Below, one piece after another: positions 47,058 through 55,136 of a stretch of DNA of 64,000 bases. This DNA is from Paenibacillus sp. PCH8 (GTDB taxonomy: Bacteria; Bacillota; Bacilli; Paenibacillales; Paenibacillaceae). The notes under the pieces were generated by a model, which worked only from the letters and a program-made list of their open reading frames with translations, was not told where the DNA came from and searched no databases. Location of the stretch: NCBI RefSeq assembly GCF_002968835.1, contig NZ_PKQK01000001.1, forward strand, positions 2,418,001 to 2,482,000, written 5' to 3'. Position 1 is the first letter of the stretch; each line of letters opens with the position of its first letter. Position numbers and translations under genes: made by a program.

Positions 47058-48743
47058 TTAGATACTCAGGACGCCGCCGTTACTTGCATTCGTTACCAGT
47101 TTGGAGTAACGAGCGAGGTATCCGGTTTTTACTTTTGGCTCAAAGCCTTTCCATTCTGCACGACGACGTTCGAACTCTTCGTCACTGATCTGCAGTTCAA
47201 TGATGCGGTTGTTCAGATCCAGCTCGATGATATCTCCTTCTTCAACAAAGGCAATTGGACCGCCTTCAGCTGCTTCTGGAGAGATATGTCCGATACTGAT
47301 TCCGCGGGATGCGCCAGAGAAGCGTCCATCCGTGATCAGACCGACTTTCGCACCAAGACCCATACCTACGATCTGGGAAGTTGGAGCGAGCATCTCAGGC
47401 ATACCTGGTCCGCCTTTGGGTCCTTCATAACGAATAACCACGACATGTCCTTCTTTTACTTTGCCGTTAGCAATACCTTCGAGTGCTTGTTCCTGGGAGT
47501 CGAAGCAGATGGCAGGACCTTTGTGGTATCCACCAACTGAAGCATCAACTGCACCAACTTTGATGATGGCACCTTGTGGTGCAAGGTTACCGAACAATAC
47601 AGCCAAACCGCCTTTTTCGGAATGCGGGTTGTCAAGGTGATGGATAACGTTGGTATCCTGGATCTCTTGACCTTCAACATTCTCACGGATCGTTTTACCG
47701 GTTACGGTAATGCAGTCGCCGTGGATCGCGCCTGGTTTCTTCAACAATTCGTTCAGAACTGCGCTTACGCCGCCTGCATTGTGGACATCTTCAATGTGAA
47801 GATCGGAAGCAGGTGCGAGCTTCGCCAGATGCGGAACACGGTTGGCTACTTCATTGATACGCTCGATTGGATATTCGATGCCTGCTTCATGAGCCAATGC
47901 CAATGTGTGCAGTACTGTGTTGGTGGATCCACCCATAGCCATATCCAGTGCAAACGCATTGTCAATTGCTTCTACAGTAACAATATCACGTGGTTTCAGA
48001 TCCAATTTGATGAGTTCCATCAGTTGAGTCGCGGATTGTTTAACAAACTCACGACGTTCTGGAGCAACGGCGAGGATGGTTCCGTTACCTGGCATAGCCA
48101 GTCCCATCGCTTCAGCCAGACAGTTCATGGAGTTCGCGGTAAACATACCGGAACATGAGCCACAGGTAGGACAACCGAACTGTTCAAGTTCAAGCAAACT
48201 CTTATCGTCAATTTTACCTGCTTGGTAAGCACCTACGCCTTCAAATACAGAAGTCAGGGAAAGAGCTTTTCCGTTGCTGTCGCGACCAGCTTTCATTGGT
48301 CCACCACTTACGAACAGGGTAGGGATGTTCACGCGGAGCGCGCCCATCATCATGCCTGGTGTAATTTTGTCACAGTTCGGGATACATACCATGCCGTCGA
48401 ACCAGTGTGCAGATACAACCGTTTCCACGGAATCCGCGATAATATCACGGCTTGGCAGAGAGTAACGCATACCGATGTGTCCCATAGCAATACCATCATC
48501 TACTCCGATGGTGTTGAATTCGAACGGAACGCCACCGGCTTCACGAATGGCATCCTTTACAATTTTACCGAATTCCTGCAAGTGAACGTGACCAGGCACG
48601 ATATCAATGTAAGAGTTACATACGGCGATAAATGGCTTGCCAAAATCCTCTTCTTTAACGCCCGCTGCGCGGAGCAAACTCCGGTGTGGTGCGCGGTCAA
48701 AACCCTTTTTGATCATATCGGAACGCATCTTCTTGGCTGACAT
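47058..48743 (-). CDS. ilvD: Dihydroxy-acid dehydratase
   Basis: IlvD dehydrates 2,3-dihydroxy acids to 2-keto acids in valine, leucine and isoleucine synthesis using an iron-sulfur cluster. The 561-residue protein has C124 in [10 protein letters not shown] and C191, C194, C197 in [13 protein letters not shown], plus [17 protein letters not shown] and [20 protein letters not shown]. The start is ATG 48743 with GGGGGA 8 bases before it on the minus strand; the frame extends 21 codons upstream without support. It stands alone, away from other ilv genes. The leader upstream contains a hairpin with a T tract and may attenuate transcription. Confidence 0.95.
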   Translation of the reverse strand: MSAKKMRSDMIKKGFDRAPHRSLLRAAGVKEEDFGKPFIAVCNSYIDIVPGHVHLQEFGKIVKDAIREAGGVPFEFNTIGVDDGIAMGHIGMRYSLPSRDIIADSVETVVSAHWFDGMVCIPNCDKITPGMMMGALRVNIPTLFVSGGPMKAGRDSNGKALSLTSVFEGVGAYQAGKIDDKSLLELEQFGCPTCGSCSGMFTANSMNCLAEAMGLAMPGNGTILAVAPERREFVKQSATQLMELIKLDLKPRDIVTVEAIDNAFALDMAMGGSTNTVLHTLALAHEAGIEYPIERINEVANRVPHLAKLAPASDLHIEDVHNAGGVSAVLNELLKKPGAIHGDCITVTGKTIRENVEGQEIQDTNVIHHLDNPHSEKGGLAVLFGNLAPQGAIIKVGAVDASVGGYHKGPAICFDSQEQALEGIANGKVKEGHVVVIRYEGPKGGPGMPEMLAPTSQIVGMGLGAKVGLITDGRFSGASRGISIGHISPEAAEGGPIAFVEEGDIIELDLNNRIIELQISDEEFERRRAEWKGFEPKVKTGYLARYSKLVTNASNGGVLSI

Positions 48744-48819
48744 GGTGTATTTCCCCCAAATATATAATATTGAGCAACATGAATGGAAAAATAAATGGCA
48801 GTGCATCTGTCGTTTAATT

Positions 48820-48948
48820 TCATCCGTACTCTAAAAAAAAAGGACCAGCATTGCCGGTGTCGAGCTTCCCGTAGTTTGTGAAATTCTTTGCTGCTTTAAA
48901 CCCGTGAACACCCAGTTTTTCTATAGAGTCTATCACAACCATCGTCAT
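48820..48948 (-). CDS. Possible 42-residue leader or small ORF upstream of ilvD
   Basis: ATG 48948 to TGA 48820. The product contains [20 protein letters not shown] and ends [10 protein letters not shown], which reads like real protein, but there is no ribosome site before either ATG. The T tract of the leader hairpin encodes the two Phe near its end. It has no marked run of Leu, Ile or Val, so a classic branched-chain leader peptide is not obvious. Confidence 0.25.
   Translation of the reverse strand: MTMVVIDSIEKLGVHGFKAAKNFTNYGKLDTGNAGPFFLEYG
48833..48861 (-). terminator. Hairpin with T tract in the ilvD leader (possible attenuator)
   Basis: On the minus strand ACCGGC, loop AAT, GCTGGT (one G-T pair), CC and nine T. 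It lies about 90 bases before the ilvD start and in its direction, so it would stop transcripts before ilvD. Confidence 0.6.
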
Positions 48949-48963
48949 ATTTCTACAATCAAT

Positions 48964-49003
48964 AGAAAGAAGCCTTATTCCATTTACATGGAGTTGGGCT
49001 TCT
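48964..49003 (-). terminator. Terminator of the KGG-repeat gene
   Basis: On the minus strand AGAAGCC...CCAT, loop GTAA, ATGG...GGCTTCT then TTCT; inner and outer stems are separated by a small bulge. Confidence 0.75.
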
Positions 49004-49053
49004 TGATTTGGGGAAAGCTATGATCCTGTTTCGATGTTGCGAGCAGAGACGGT

Positions 49054-49305
49054 TTAGTTGCTTCCGCCTTTGCGTCCAATTTCACGGTAGAATTCCGTAT
49101 TATGGGTTTCGGAGGTTGCTTCTCCACCCTTGCGACCAATCTGCTTGTAAAAGTCGGTATCATGGGCATCCGAAGTTGCTTCTCCGCCTTTTTTTCCAAT
49201 CGTCTGATAGAAGCTTCGATCATGGTTCTTGGACGTGGCTTTGCCACCCAACCTGCCGGCCTCTTCGCGACTCATCTTGCGATCTGACGTCTGCCCTCGT
49301 GTCAT
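49054..49305 (-). CDS. KGG-repeat hydrophilic stress protein (GsiB/Con-10 type)
   Basis: An 83-residue, very hydrophilic protein with repeated KGG units about 20 residues apart: IGKKGGEATSDAHDTDFYKQ, then IGRKGGEATSETHNTEFYRE, then IGRKGGSN, plus an earlier RLGGKATSKNHDRSFYQ. Members are induced by stress and desiccation and act like hydrophilins (known for the family). AAGGAGTGA precedes ATG 49305. The gene has its own terminator before the ilvD leader. A sigma-B-like promoter could not be confirmed. Confidence 0.88.
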   Translation of the reverse strand: MTRGQTSDRKMSREEAGRLGGKATSKNHDRSFYQTIGKKGGEATSDAHDTDFYKQIGRKGGEATSETHNTEFYREIGRKGGSN

Positions 49306-49429
49306 TACAAATCACTCCTTACAACTATAAGTTGTTTTTTGTAGCGCGTATGCCTAAATTACCACGTCTTTTCCAGCCTGAAACAACATCACCAGAATGG
49401 AGCCGACGGCTAAGGAATGCACCAGAGGA

Positions 49430-50470
49430 TTAGGCCGACCGTTTAAACACTTCTTGCCGATTCAAAGAAAAGCGAGATATATCCGGTTCAATTATAGGTT
49501 TGAACGCGTGACGTATAACCGGCAGTGCCAGTGTGACTGCGAACAGAACCGCGATGACAAGTATGACTGGAATGTACGCTGAACTTCCCATATAACTGTA
49601 GATTCCGGACCAGATCGCGAGACGTACGAGAAATCCATGCAGAAGGAACACATAGAGTGTACGTCTTCCAAGATCAGTCAGCCTGGAGGTTAGGGAAGGT
49701 ACCCAAGCCAAGAATAGAGCTCCTGACGCGATCTCCAGAACGTATACACCAAGCCGGAAGATGCCGGCATACCATTCATGATGACCCAGTTCCGCGTAGG
49801 TCATGCTGCCGAGTAACCAACCGGATGAGACATTCAAACCGCCATATCCGATGCATACCAGCAGGGAAGCAGAGAGAACGGCTGCGGTTCTTCGTCCCCA
49901 ACCGGGCAACAGACGAGAACGGATGGATGCTCCATAGTCATAACCAATGACAAAGAACGGCAGGAACACAAATGTGCGACTGAAGCTGAGCCAGAACCCG
50001 TCAATGGGCAGATACCCCGCAATGACTCCGAGTAGAATCGAGCCAATCAAGCGATACACCGGTTTCCATGAGATCGTCAGCCGTAGCAGCAATCTCCAGC
50101 AGAAATGACTCGCGAGAAACCATAGCAGCAAATAGGGTGCGAAGAAAGATAGCCGCATATGGGGCGTGTGGAACACGGTGAGATCCATTAGTGCATACAA
50201 GGATTGAAACAGTAAATATTGTAAGGCAATCTGCTTCAGGACGTTCCGACCAGATGGACCTTGCAGTGAGTGTCTGGCGAAATACCCGGTTACCCATACA
50301 AAGAGCGGCATATGAAACGTATATATCCACAGGAACAGAGCTTCTGCTCCTGCAAAGCGTGTGATGAGTGGTTCAAGTGCATTACCAGCAAGGACACAGA
50401 CGATAAGCATAAAGCGCAGATTGTAAAAGAAAGATTCCTGATCATCCCGGATCAATGTCTGATTTTTCAT
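49430..50470 (-). CDS. Acyltransferase 3 family membrane protein
   Basis: A 346-residue polytopic protein of the acyltransferase-3 group (OafA/YkrP-like, fucose 4-O-acetylase type). About ten helices. It has the near-N-terminal NLRFMLIVCVLAGNALEPL, LWIYTFHMPLFVWVTGYFAR with the conserved His and RP-like zone, and late TLYVFLLHGFLVRL. It would O-acylate a surface glycan or lipid; the substrate is unknown. AAGGGGG on the minus strand lies 8 bases before ATG 50470. Divergent from the kdg genes, sharing a region with a CRP/FNR-type palindrome. Confidence 0.85.
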   Translation of the reverse strand: MKNQTLIRDDQESFFYNLRFMLIVCVLAGNALEPLITRFAGAEALFLWIYTFHMPLFVWVTGYFARHSLQGPSGRNVLKQIALQYLLFQSLYALMDLTVFHTPHMRLSFFAPYLLLWFLASHFCWRLLLRLTISWKPVYRLIGSILLGVIAGYLPIDGFWLSFSRTFVFLPFFVIGYDYGASIRSRLLPGWGRRTAAVLSASLLVCIGYGGLNVSSGWLLGSMTYAELGHHEWYAGIFRLGVYVLEIASGALFLAWVPSLTSRLTDLGRRTLYVFLLHGFLVRLAIWSGIYSYMGSSAYIPVILVIAVLFAVTLALPVIRHAFKPIIEPDISRFSLNRQEVFKRSA

Positions 50471-50538
50471 GGTGTAGCCCCCTTATTGCAAAGGTCATTT
50501 GCATCTGTACTAAGGGTAATATGGATGTGCTTCATCTA

Positions 50539-50556
50539 TTGTGATTTAATTCACAA
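50539..50556. promoter_or_regulatory. CRP/FNR-type palindromic site
   Basis: TTGTGATTTAATTCACAA is a perfect palindrome of the TGTGA-N6-TCACA kind, between the acyltransferase and the kdg genes. Fnr is the likeliest Bacillales binder; this is inferred from sequence only. Confidence 0.55.
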
Positions 50557-50557
50557 C

Positions 50558-50571
50558 AGTAAGCGTTATCT
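50558..50571 (+). promoter_or_regulatory. Near-consensus cre site (CcpA operator)
   Basis: AGTAAGCGTTATCT matches the cre pattern TGWAARCGYTWNCW at 13 of 14 positions, mismatched at the first base. It lies 38 bases upstream of the kdg -35, fitting carbon control of 2-keto-3-deoxygluconate catabolism. Confidence 0.55.
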
Positions 50572-50608
50572 TTTCTCAAAGCTGTGACAAAAAATGAACG
50601 CTCCGGGA

Positions 50609-50637
50609 TTGACAACGGTTGCATAGAGGATGACAAT
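50609..50637 (+). promoter_or_regulatory. Sigma-A promoter of the kdg genes
   Basis: TTGACA at 50609-50614, then GACAAT at 50632-50637 with 17-base spacing, about 40 bases upstream of the kinase start. Confidence 0.6.
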
Positions 50638-50679
50638 GGTAAAAGAAGATGAGGAAGTGTAATTATAAGGAGGGAAGGA

Positions 50680-51647
50680 ATGATGTTAACGAGTCCCTAT
50701 TCAAGCCCGGAGATTATTACATTTGGTGAAAGTATGGGTTTGCTGACTGCCAAGGATACGAGAGGGCTGGAATACGCGGCCACACTGGACAAGTCTTTCG
50801 GGGGGCTGAGAGCAATCTGGCCATTGGTGTATCCCGGCTTGGACATACCAGTGGGTGGTTTGGACGCTTGGGCAATGACCCGATTGGCAACATGATTCTG
50901 AAAGCGATTCGTGGCGAAGGTGTAGATGTGTCCCGAGTACGGTTAAGTGATCAAGAACCTACAGGTCTAATGATTCGTGAGAACGCTTCCGGGAAAGCTT
51001 CGGTACACTATTATAGGAAGCTATCCGCCGCAAGTGCGATTACGCCAGAAGATCTGGACGTTGATTATATTGCCAGAGCGAAGATTCTGCACGTGACAGG
51101 CATCACCGCAGCGATAAGCGAGTCCGGACTTTCCACGGTTGAAGCCGCCATACATATTGCCAAACAGGCAGGTGTGAAAGTAAGCTTTGATCCAAATCTG
51201 CGTCTCAAGCTATGGTCAGCGGATCAGGCACGTCCCGTTTTACTGCGTCTGGCTGAGCTGGCGGACTATTTCTTGCCGGGTCTGGACGAGATGAAACTTC
51301 TATATAACGAGGAGAATGATCAAAAAGTACTTGAGCGCCTGTCTGCCATGAATGCAGTTTGTATTGTGAAGGGCGGTCCTGATTTGACCTACGTATTGGC
51401 GGATGGTACCCTAACGGAAGTTCCGTATTTTAAGGCAGATCATGTTCTGGACACGGTAGGGGCAGGAGATGGATTCTGTGCGGGCTTCTTATCTGGCATA
51501 TTAAAAGGATACTCTCCGCAGGAAGCAACCCGTCTCGGCAACTTGACCGGTTCCATGGTTATACAGGCTGTTGGCGATTGGGAGGCGCTCCCTACGTGGG
51601 GGCAGGTCGAGGCCAAACTGAACAACGTTGCCCATGTTGAGCGCTAG
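50680..51647 (+). pseudogene. kdgK: 2-dehydro-3-deoxygluconokinase (PfkB family), broken by one frameshift
   Basis: The first frame (50680-50895) starts properly after AAGGAGGG and encodes IITFGESMGLLTAKDTRG up to DKSFGG, then goes out of phase. The second frame runs to 51647 and carries VSFDPNLRLKLW and the PfkB signature DTVGAGDGFCAGF. Adding one G to the six-G run at 50800-50805 restores GGAESNLAIGVSRLGHTSGW, exactly PfkB signature 1, and joins both frames into about 322 residues. The kinase phosphorylates KDG to KDPG for the aldolase encoded next. The break is either a homopolymer sequencing error or a recent mutation; the rest is well preserved. Confidence 0.88.
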
Positions 51648-51733
51648 TCGCTGCTGAAATCATAAGTCTCATCTTCGTTCATAAATGTAAGGCTTGTATA
51701 AGCAACCACCACTTTGACAAGGGAGAGAATGAA

Positions 51734-52399
51734 ATGAAGAAACTTCAGCTGTTGCAAAAGATTACGGACAATGGTGTTGTGGCGGTTCTGCGTGCGGATT
51801 CTGCTGATCAAGTTATTGCCATGGCCGAGCAAGCGATTGCGGGTGGCATCAAAGTAATCGAGATTACGATGACTGTACCCAGTGCGCTCAAAGCGATTGA
51901 AAAGTTAAGCCGTGTATACCACTGGAACACGCAAGATCCAGAAAAATTCGCGATTATTGGTGCGGGAACGGTGCTCGAACCGCAAACGGCGAGAGCGGCT
52001 ATCATGTCAGGTGCCGAATTCGTCGTAGGACCTTCCCTGAACCCGGATACCGTTCAGATCTGCAACTTGTATCGAATTCCAATTTTGCCTGGTGTAATGA
52101 CGATCGCTGATGTTCAGCGTGCATTGGAACTCGGTGTGGACATTGTGAAGTTGTTTCCGGGCAACCTGTATGATCCGTCGATTATCAAAACGATGAAGGG
52201 TCCTATGCCACAGGCGAACTTTATGCCAACCGGCGGGGTATCTTTGTCTAATCTGGGAGATTGGATTAAAGGTGGAGCAGTAGCCGTAGGGATCGGCTCC
52301 GACTTGACATCGGAAGCTGTGAAGACGGGGGACCTGAGTCATGTCCGTCGCAGAGCAGAACAATATATGGATGCTTACCGCAAGGCCAAGGCTGAATAG
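51734..52399 (+). CDS. kdgA: 2-dehydro-3-deoxyphosphogluconate aldolase (KDPG aldolase)
   Basis: Class I aldolase splitting KDPG into pyruvate and glyceraldehyde 3-phosphate. The 221-residue protein has the catalytic E43 in VIEITM, IIGAGTVL, the Schiff-base K139 in DIVKLFPGN, and phosphate-binding FMPTGGVSLSNLGDW. GGGAGAGAATGAA precedes ATG 51734. It lies 86 bases after the kinase in the same direction, the usual kdgK-kdgA pair for pectin or uronate breakdown. Confidence 0.95.
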   Translation: MKKLQLLQKITDNGVVAVLRADSADQVIAMAEQAIAGGIKVIEITMTVPSALKAIEKLSRVYHWNTQDPEKFAIIGAGTVLEPQTARAAIMSGAEFVVGPSLNPDTVQICNLYRIPILPGVMTIADVQRALELGVDIVKLFPGNLYDPSIIKTMKGPMPQANFMPTGGVSLSNLGDWIKGGAVAVGIGSDLTSEAVKTGDLSHVRRRAEQYMDAYRKAKAE

Positions 52400-52410
52400 C
52401 ATTTGAATGC

Positions 52411-52445
52411 GGAGAGGGAGCCTGATGGAATTAGGCTCCCTCTCC
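52411..52445 (+). repeat. Perfect 13-bp inverted repeat after kdgA without T tract
   Basis: GGAGAGGGAGCCT at 52411-52423 and AGGCTCCCTCTCC at 52433-52445 around a nine-base loop. A strong stem, but followed by TGTAAG and not a T run, so it may stabilise or process mRNA and not terminate. Confidence 0.75.
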
Positions 52446-52488
52446 TGTAAGCCGCGGCACCTGCGGAAGTGAAGAAAGGTGATTAACG

Positions 52489-53253
52489 TTGAGAAATCGG
52501 TATAATACAGGGCGCAAGAAGAGGGGCATCGGGAAATTCCTGCTCGTTCTTCTGGCGCTCATTGTCATTGGAAGTGGATTTGTTGCATGGAAATTGTTCA
52601 CGCCATACGGACCACAAGAGGTCGCTCAAGCCGCCATGGAAACATCGAATCAGGTGACCGTGAGCGAGCAAGAGAACTGGATTGATTTTGTGCCGGATAA
52701 ACCGGCTGGAGTGAGTGTGCTTTTCTATCCTGGCGGACTGGTCAAACCTGAAAGTTACGCACCCCTTGCTCATGAGCTGGCGGCTGCAGGCCATCATACC
52801 ATTATTGCCAAAATGCCAGTCAACCTGGCGGTTCTGAAACCAAACCTGGCCGATGATATTCTGGCCGCTTACCCGGACGAATCATTCGTCATGGGCGGAC
52901 ACTCTCTCGGTGGATCCATGGCTGCACGTTATGCAGCTGCACATCCTGATGCGCTTCATGGTATTTTCTTCCTGGGATCCTACCCGGATGAAAAGGGAAG
53001 TGTTCAAACCCTGGGGATTCCTGCTCTATCCATTCTGGGTGCCAAAGATGAGGTAGTAAACATGACCAAATATCAGAACGGGCGGATGTACCTGCCGCCA
53101 GATACGGTTTACTACACGATCGAAGGTGGGAACCACGCACAATTCGGTGATTATGGCCCTCAGAACGGGGATGGTAAACCGGAAGTGAGTGGAGAAGAAC
53201 AGCTGAACCAGACCGTCAAAACGGTTCTATCCTGGTTGAGTACCATTAAATAA
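52489..53253 (+). CDS. Membrane-anchored alpha/beta hydrolase
   Basis: A 254-residue protein with a basic start (RNRYNTGRKKRG), one helix at 17-36, and an alpha/beta hydrolase domain outside the membrane. The triad is likely S139 in GGHSLGG, D187 in ILGAKDEVV and H216 in GGNHAQFG. YPGGLVKPESYAPLA is the oxyanion region. Related proteins belong to a hydrolase_5-like family of unknown substrate. TTG 52489 is chosen after AAAGGTGAT. It follows kdgA but the strong stem between suggests a separate unit. Confidence 0.85.
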   Translation: MRNRYNTGRKKRGIGKFLLVLLALIVIGSGFVAWKLFTPYGPQEVAQAAMETSNQVTVSEQENWIDFVPDKPAGVSVLFYPGGLVKPESYAPLAHELAAAGHHTIIAKMPVNLAVLKPNLADDILAAYPDESFVMGGHSLGGSMAARYAAAHPDALHGIFFLGSYPDEKGSVQTLGIPALSILGAKDEVVNMTKYQNGRMYLPPDTVYYTIEGGNHAQFGDYGPQNGDGKPEVSGEEQLNQTVKTVLSWLSTIK

Positions 53254-53330
53254 TGGTACTGATCCAATCATGAAGACGTGATTAAGGATATTGATGATCC
53301 GTGGCAAACCCATCACCGGAGGTGATATGG

Positions 53331-54122
53331 ATGACAGTACTTCAAGTGAATGATACACAGGTTACATGCAAGGGCATTCTATTCGACAAAGACGGAACAC
53401 TGCTGGACTTCCTCCAGTTATGGGGACCGTGGGCCGAAACACTACTGGAACAACTTGGTTCGCATATGAATGAACTTGGAGCTTCTTATACGATTAAAAA
53501 GGAACATGTTCTGGGCACCCTTCATCATCAAGAAGGCCATATTATCGGGTACGATCCTCAAGGACCGCTGGCGATTGCGACTGTTGATGAATGCACGGGA
53601 TGGCTTGCCGGGCAGCTGTATGTGGCAGGGATGCCTTGGAATGAAGCGATCACAACCATACGCCGATTTTCAAGTATAGCCATGCGAGAGGTCAGACAGC
53701 GGAAGTTGGCTGAACCGATGCCTGGAGTGCTGAACTTTTTGCAACGTTGCAGAGCAGCAAACATATCCCTTGCGGTCGTCACCTCCGATAGTACAGCAGC
53801 TGCAGAAGATCATCTCGAATGGATGGGTATTCGCGCTTTCTTTACCTCGATCGTAGGTTGTGATCGGGTTACCTTGGGGAAACCGAATGAGGAATCCGCT
53901 CTTCTGGCTTGCCGCGAATTACATATTGATCCTCATGAGGCTGTAGTCATTGGAGACAGTAATGGGGATATGCAGATGGGTCGGCATGCAGGGGTGTCTC
54001 ATACGCTCGGGTATTGTCCACAATTAGAAGAGGGTTCTCATCTGGTTGATGCCCATGCCATTATTCGTCATTATGATGAGCTAAGCATTATTACACGAAG
54101 CGGAGAGGACGAAATAACCTGA
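53331..54122 (+). CDS. HAD family hydrolase (phosphoglycolate phosphatase-like)
   Basis: A 263-residue phosphatase of the haloacid dehalogenase superfamily. Motif I is FDKDGTLLDF with D19 and D21, motif II VVTSDST, motif III Lys in LGKPNEES, and motif IV VIGDSNGDMQMG. The alpha-helical cap sits between motifs I and II as in subfamily IA. The substrate cannot be told. The start ATG 53331 is set by GGAGGTGAT; the frame from 53301 lacks a site. Confidence 0.88.
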   Translation: MTVLQVNDTQVTCKGILFDKDGTLLDFLQLWGPWAETLLEQLGSHMNELGASYTIKKEHVLGTLHHQEGHIIGYDPQGPLAIATVDECTGWLAGQLYVAGMPWNEAITTIRRFSSIAMREVRQRKLAEPMPGVLNFLQRCRAANISLAVVTSDSTAAAEDHLEWMGIRAFFTSIVGCDRVTLGKPNEESALLACRELHIDPHEAVVIGDSNGDMQMGRHAGVSHTLGYCPQLEEGSHLVDAHAIIRHYDELSIITRSGEDEIT

Positions 54123-54318
54123 AGAAACAGAGTGTTCGCCCAAAAGCTTTCTAAAAGAAAGCTACATCGGGAGCATATGCTATCACCGGATTTACCCTTT
54201 ATAAAAGAAATCAAAAAATCTAGGGATAACAGCGATCGGAAGGTTGTTCTGTCATCGGAGTGGCCATTGTAAATATTCTTTAGTTCAATTGATATCGTAT
54301 ATAAAAGGAGGAGAGAGG

Positions 54319-55059
54319 ATGAACGCAACAGAACAACTGGCTGCCTGGATTCAGGAAAGTTCCCGTATTGTTTTTTTTGGAGGGGCTGGGACTTCAACGG
54401 AAAGCGGGATTCCCGACTTCCGCTCTGCTGCGGGTCTGTATCAGACAGAACAGCACTCGCCTTATCCACCGGAAGAATTGCTGAGCCGTCATTTCTTTGA
54501 TCAGCATGCCAATATTTTTTATGATTTTTATCGAGGCAAAATGCTTCACCCGGATGCGGAGCCTAATGGCTGTCATCGATTGCTCGCTCGTCTGGAGCAG
54601 GAGGGAAAACTTCAGGCTGTCATTACGCAAAATATTGACGGACTCCATCAGAAGGCTGGTAGCAGTAATGTCTTGGAGCTTCACGGATCGGTTCATCGTA
54701 ACGAGTGTATGGACTGCAAGCAGTTCTATGCGCTGGATGATATTATACGATCCCAAGACACCGTGCCGCGTTGTACCGCATGTGGCGGTGTGATTAAGCC
54801 GGATGTGGTGCTCTACGAGGAAGAGCTGGATCAGACGACACTGTATCGTTCCGTTGATGCACTGTCTTCCGCAGATCTGTTACTTGTGGGGGGCACGTCA
54901 TTGACTGTACATCCAGCAGCTCAGTTAATTACGTATTTTCAGGGGAAACATACCGTTCTGCTTAACGCCACACCTACCGCTTATGACCGTCGGGCTGATT
55001 TGCTGATTACAGAGCCAATTGGTGAGGTAATGACTATTGTGGACCAGCTTCTTGGTTGA
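54319..55059 (+). CDS. cobB: NAD-dependent protein deacylase, SIR2 family
   Basis: Sirtuin removing acyl groups from lysines using NAD. The 246-residue protein has FGGAGTSTESGIPDFRS (NAD loop at 20-36), TQNIDGLHQ at 103-111, the catalytic H122 in ELHGS, and a zinc site of C130, C133, C152 and C155. AAAGGAGGAG lies just before ATG 54319. It stands alone in a plus-strand series; 54123-54318 holds no gene. Confidence 0.94.
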   Translation: MNATEQLAAWIQESSRIVFFGGAGTSTESGIPDFRSAAGLYQTEQHSPYPPEELLSRHFFDQHANIFYDFYRGKMLHPDAEPNGCHRLLARLEQEGKLQAVITQNIDGLHQKAGSSNVLELHGSVHRNECMDCKQFYALDDIIRSQDTVPRCTACGGVIKPDVVLYEEELDQTTLYRSVDALSSADLLLVGGTSLTVHPAAQLITYFQGKHTVLLNATPTAYDRRADLLITEPIGEVMTIVDQLLG

Positions 55060-55136
55060 ACGAATGGACTGAATTAACCGCATCCTCTGTATAGAACGGG
55101 GTACAGGGGCGGAACCTGGGAAAGAAGGGATTCATA

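Larger units (their letters stand above)
48744..49053 (-). other. ilvD leader region
   Basis: Read on the minus strand, it holds the terminator of the KGG gene (48964-49003), then an AT-rich promoter-like zone, a 42-codon frame (48820-48948), a hairpin with a nine-base T tract (48833-48861) and an AT-rich stretch to the ilvD site. It shows no T-box core sequence. Confidence 0.5.

Noticed and set aside
46956..48740. Several long plus-strand frames across ilvD
   Set aside because: They mirror the conserved ilvD codons; the minus-strand protein has all catalytic cysteines.
54222..54240. TAGGGATAACAG, resembling the start of an I-SceI homing-endonuclease site
   Set aside because: Only the first 12 bases match and no intron or homing gene is nearby; chance.
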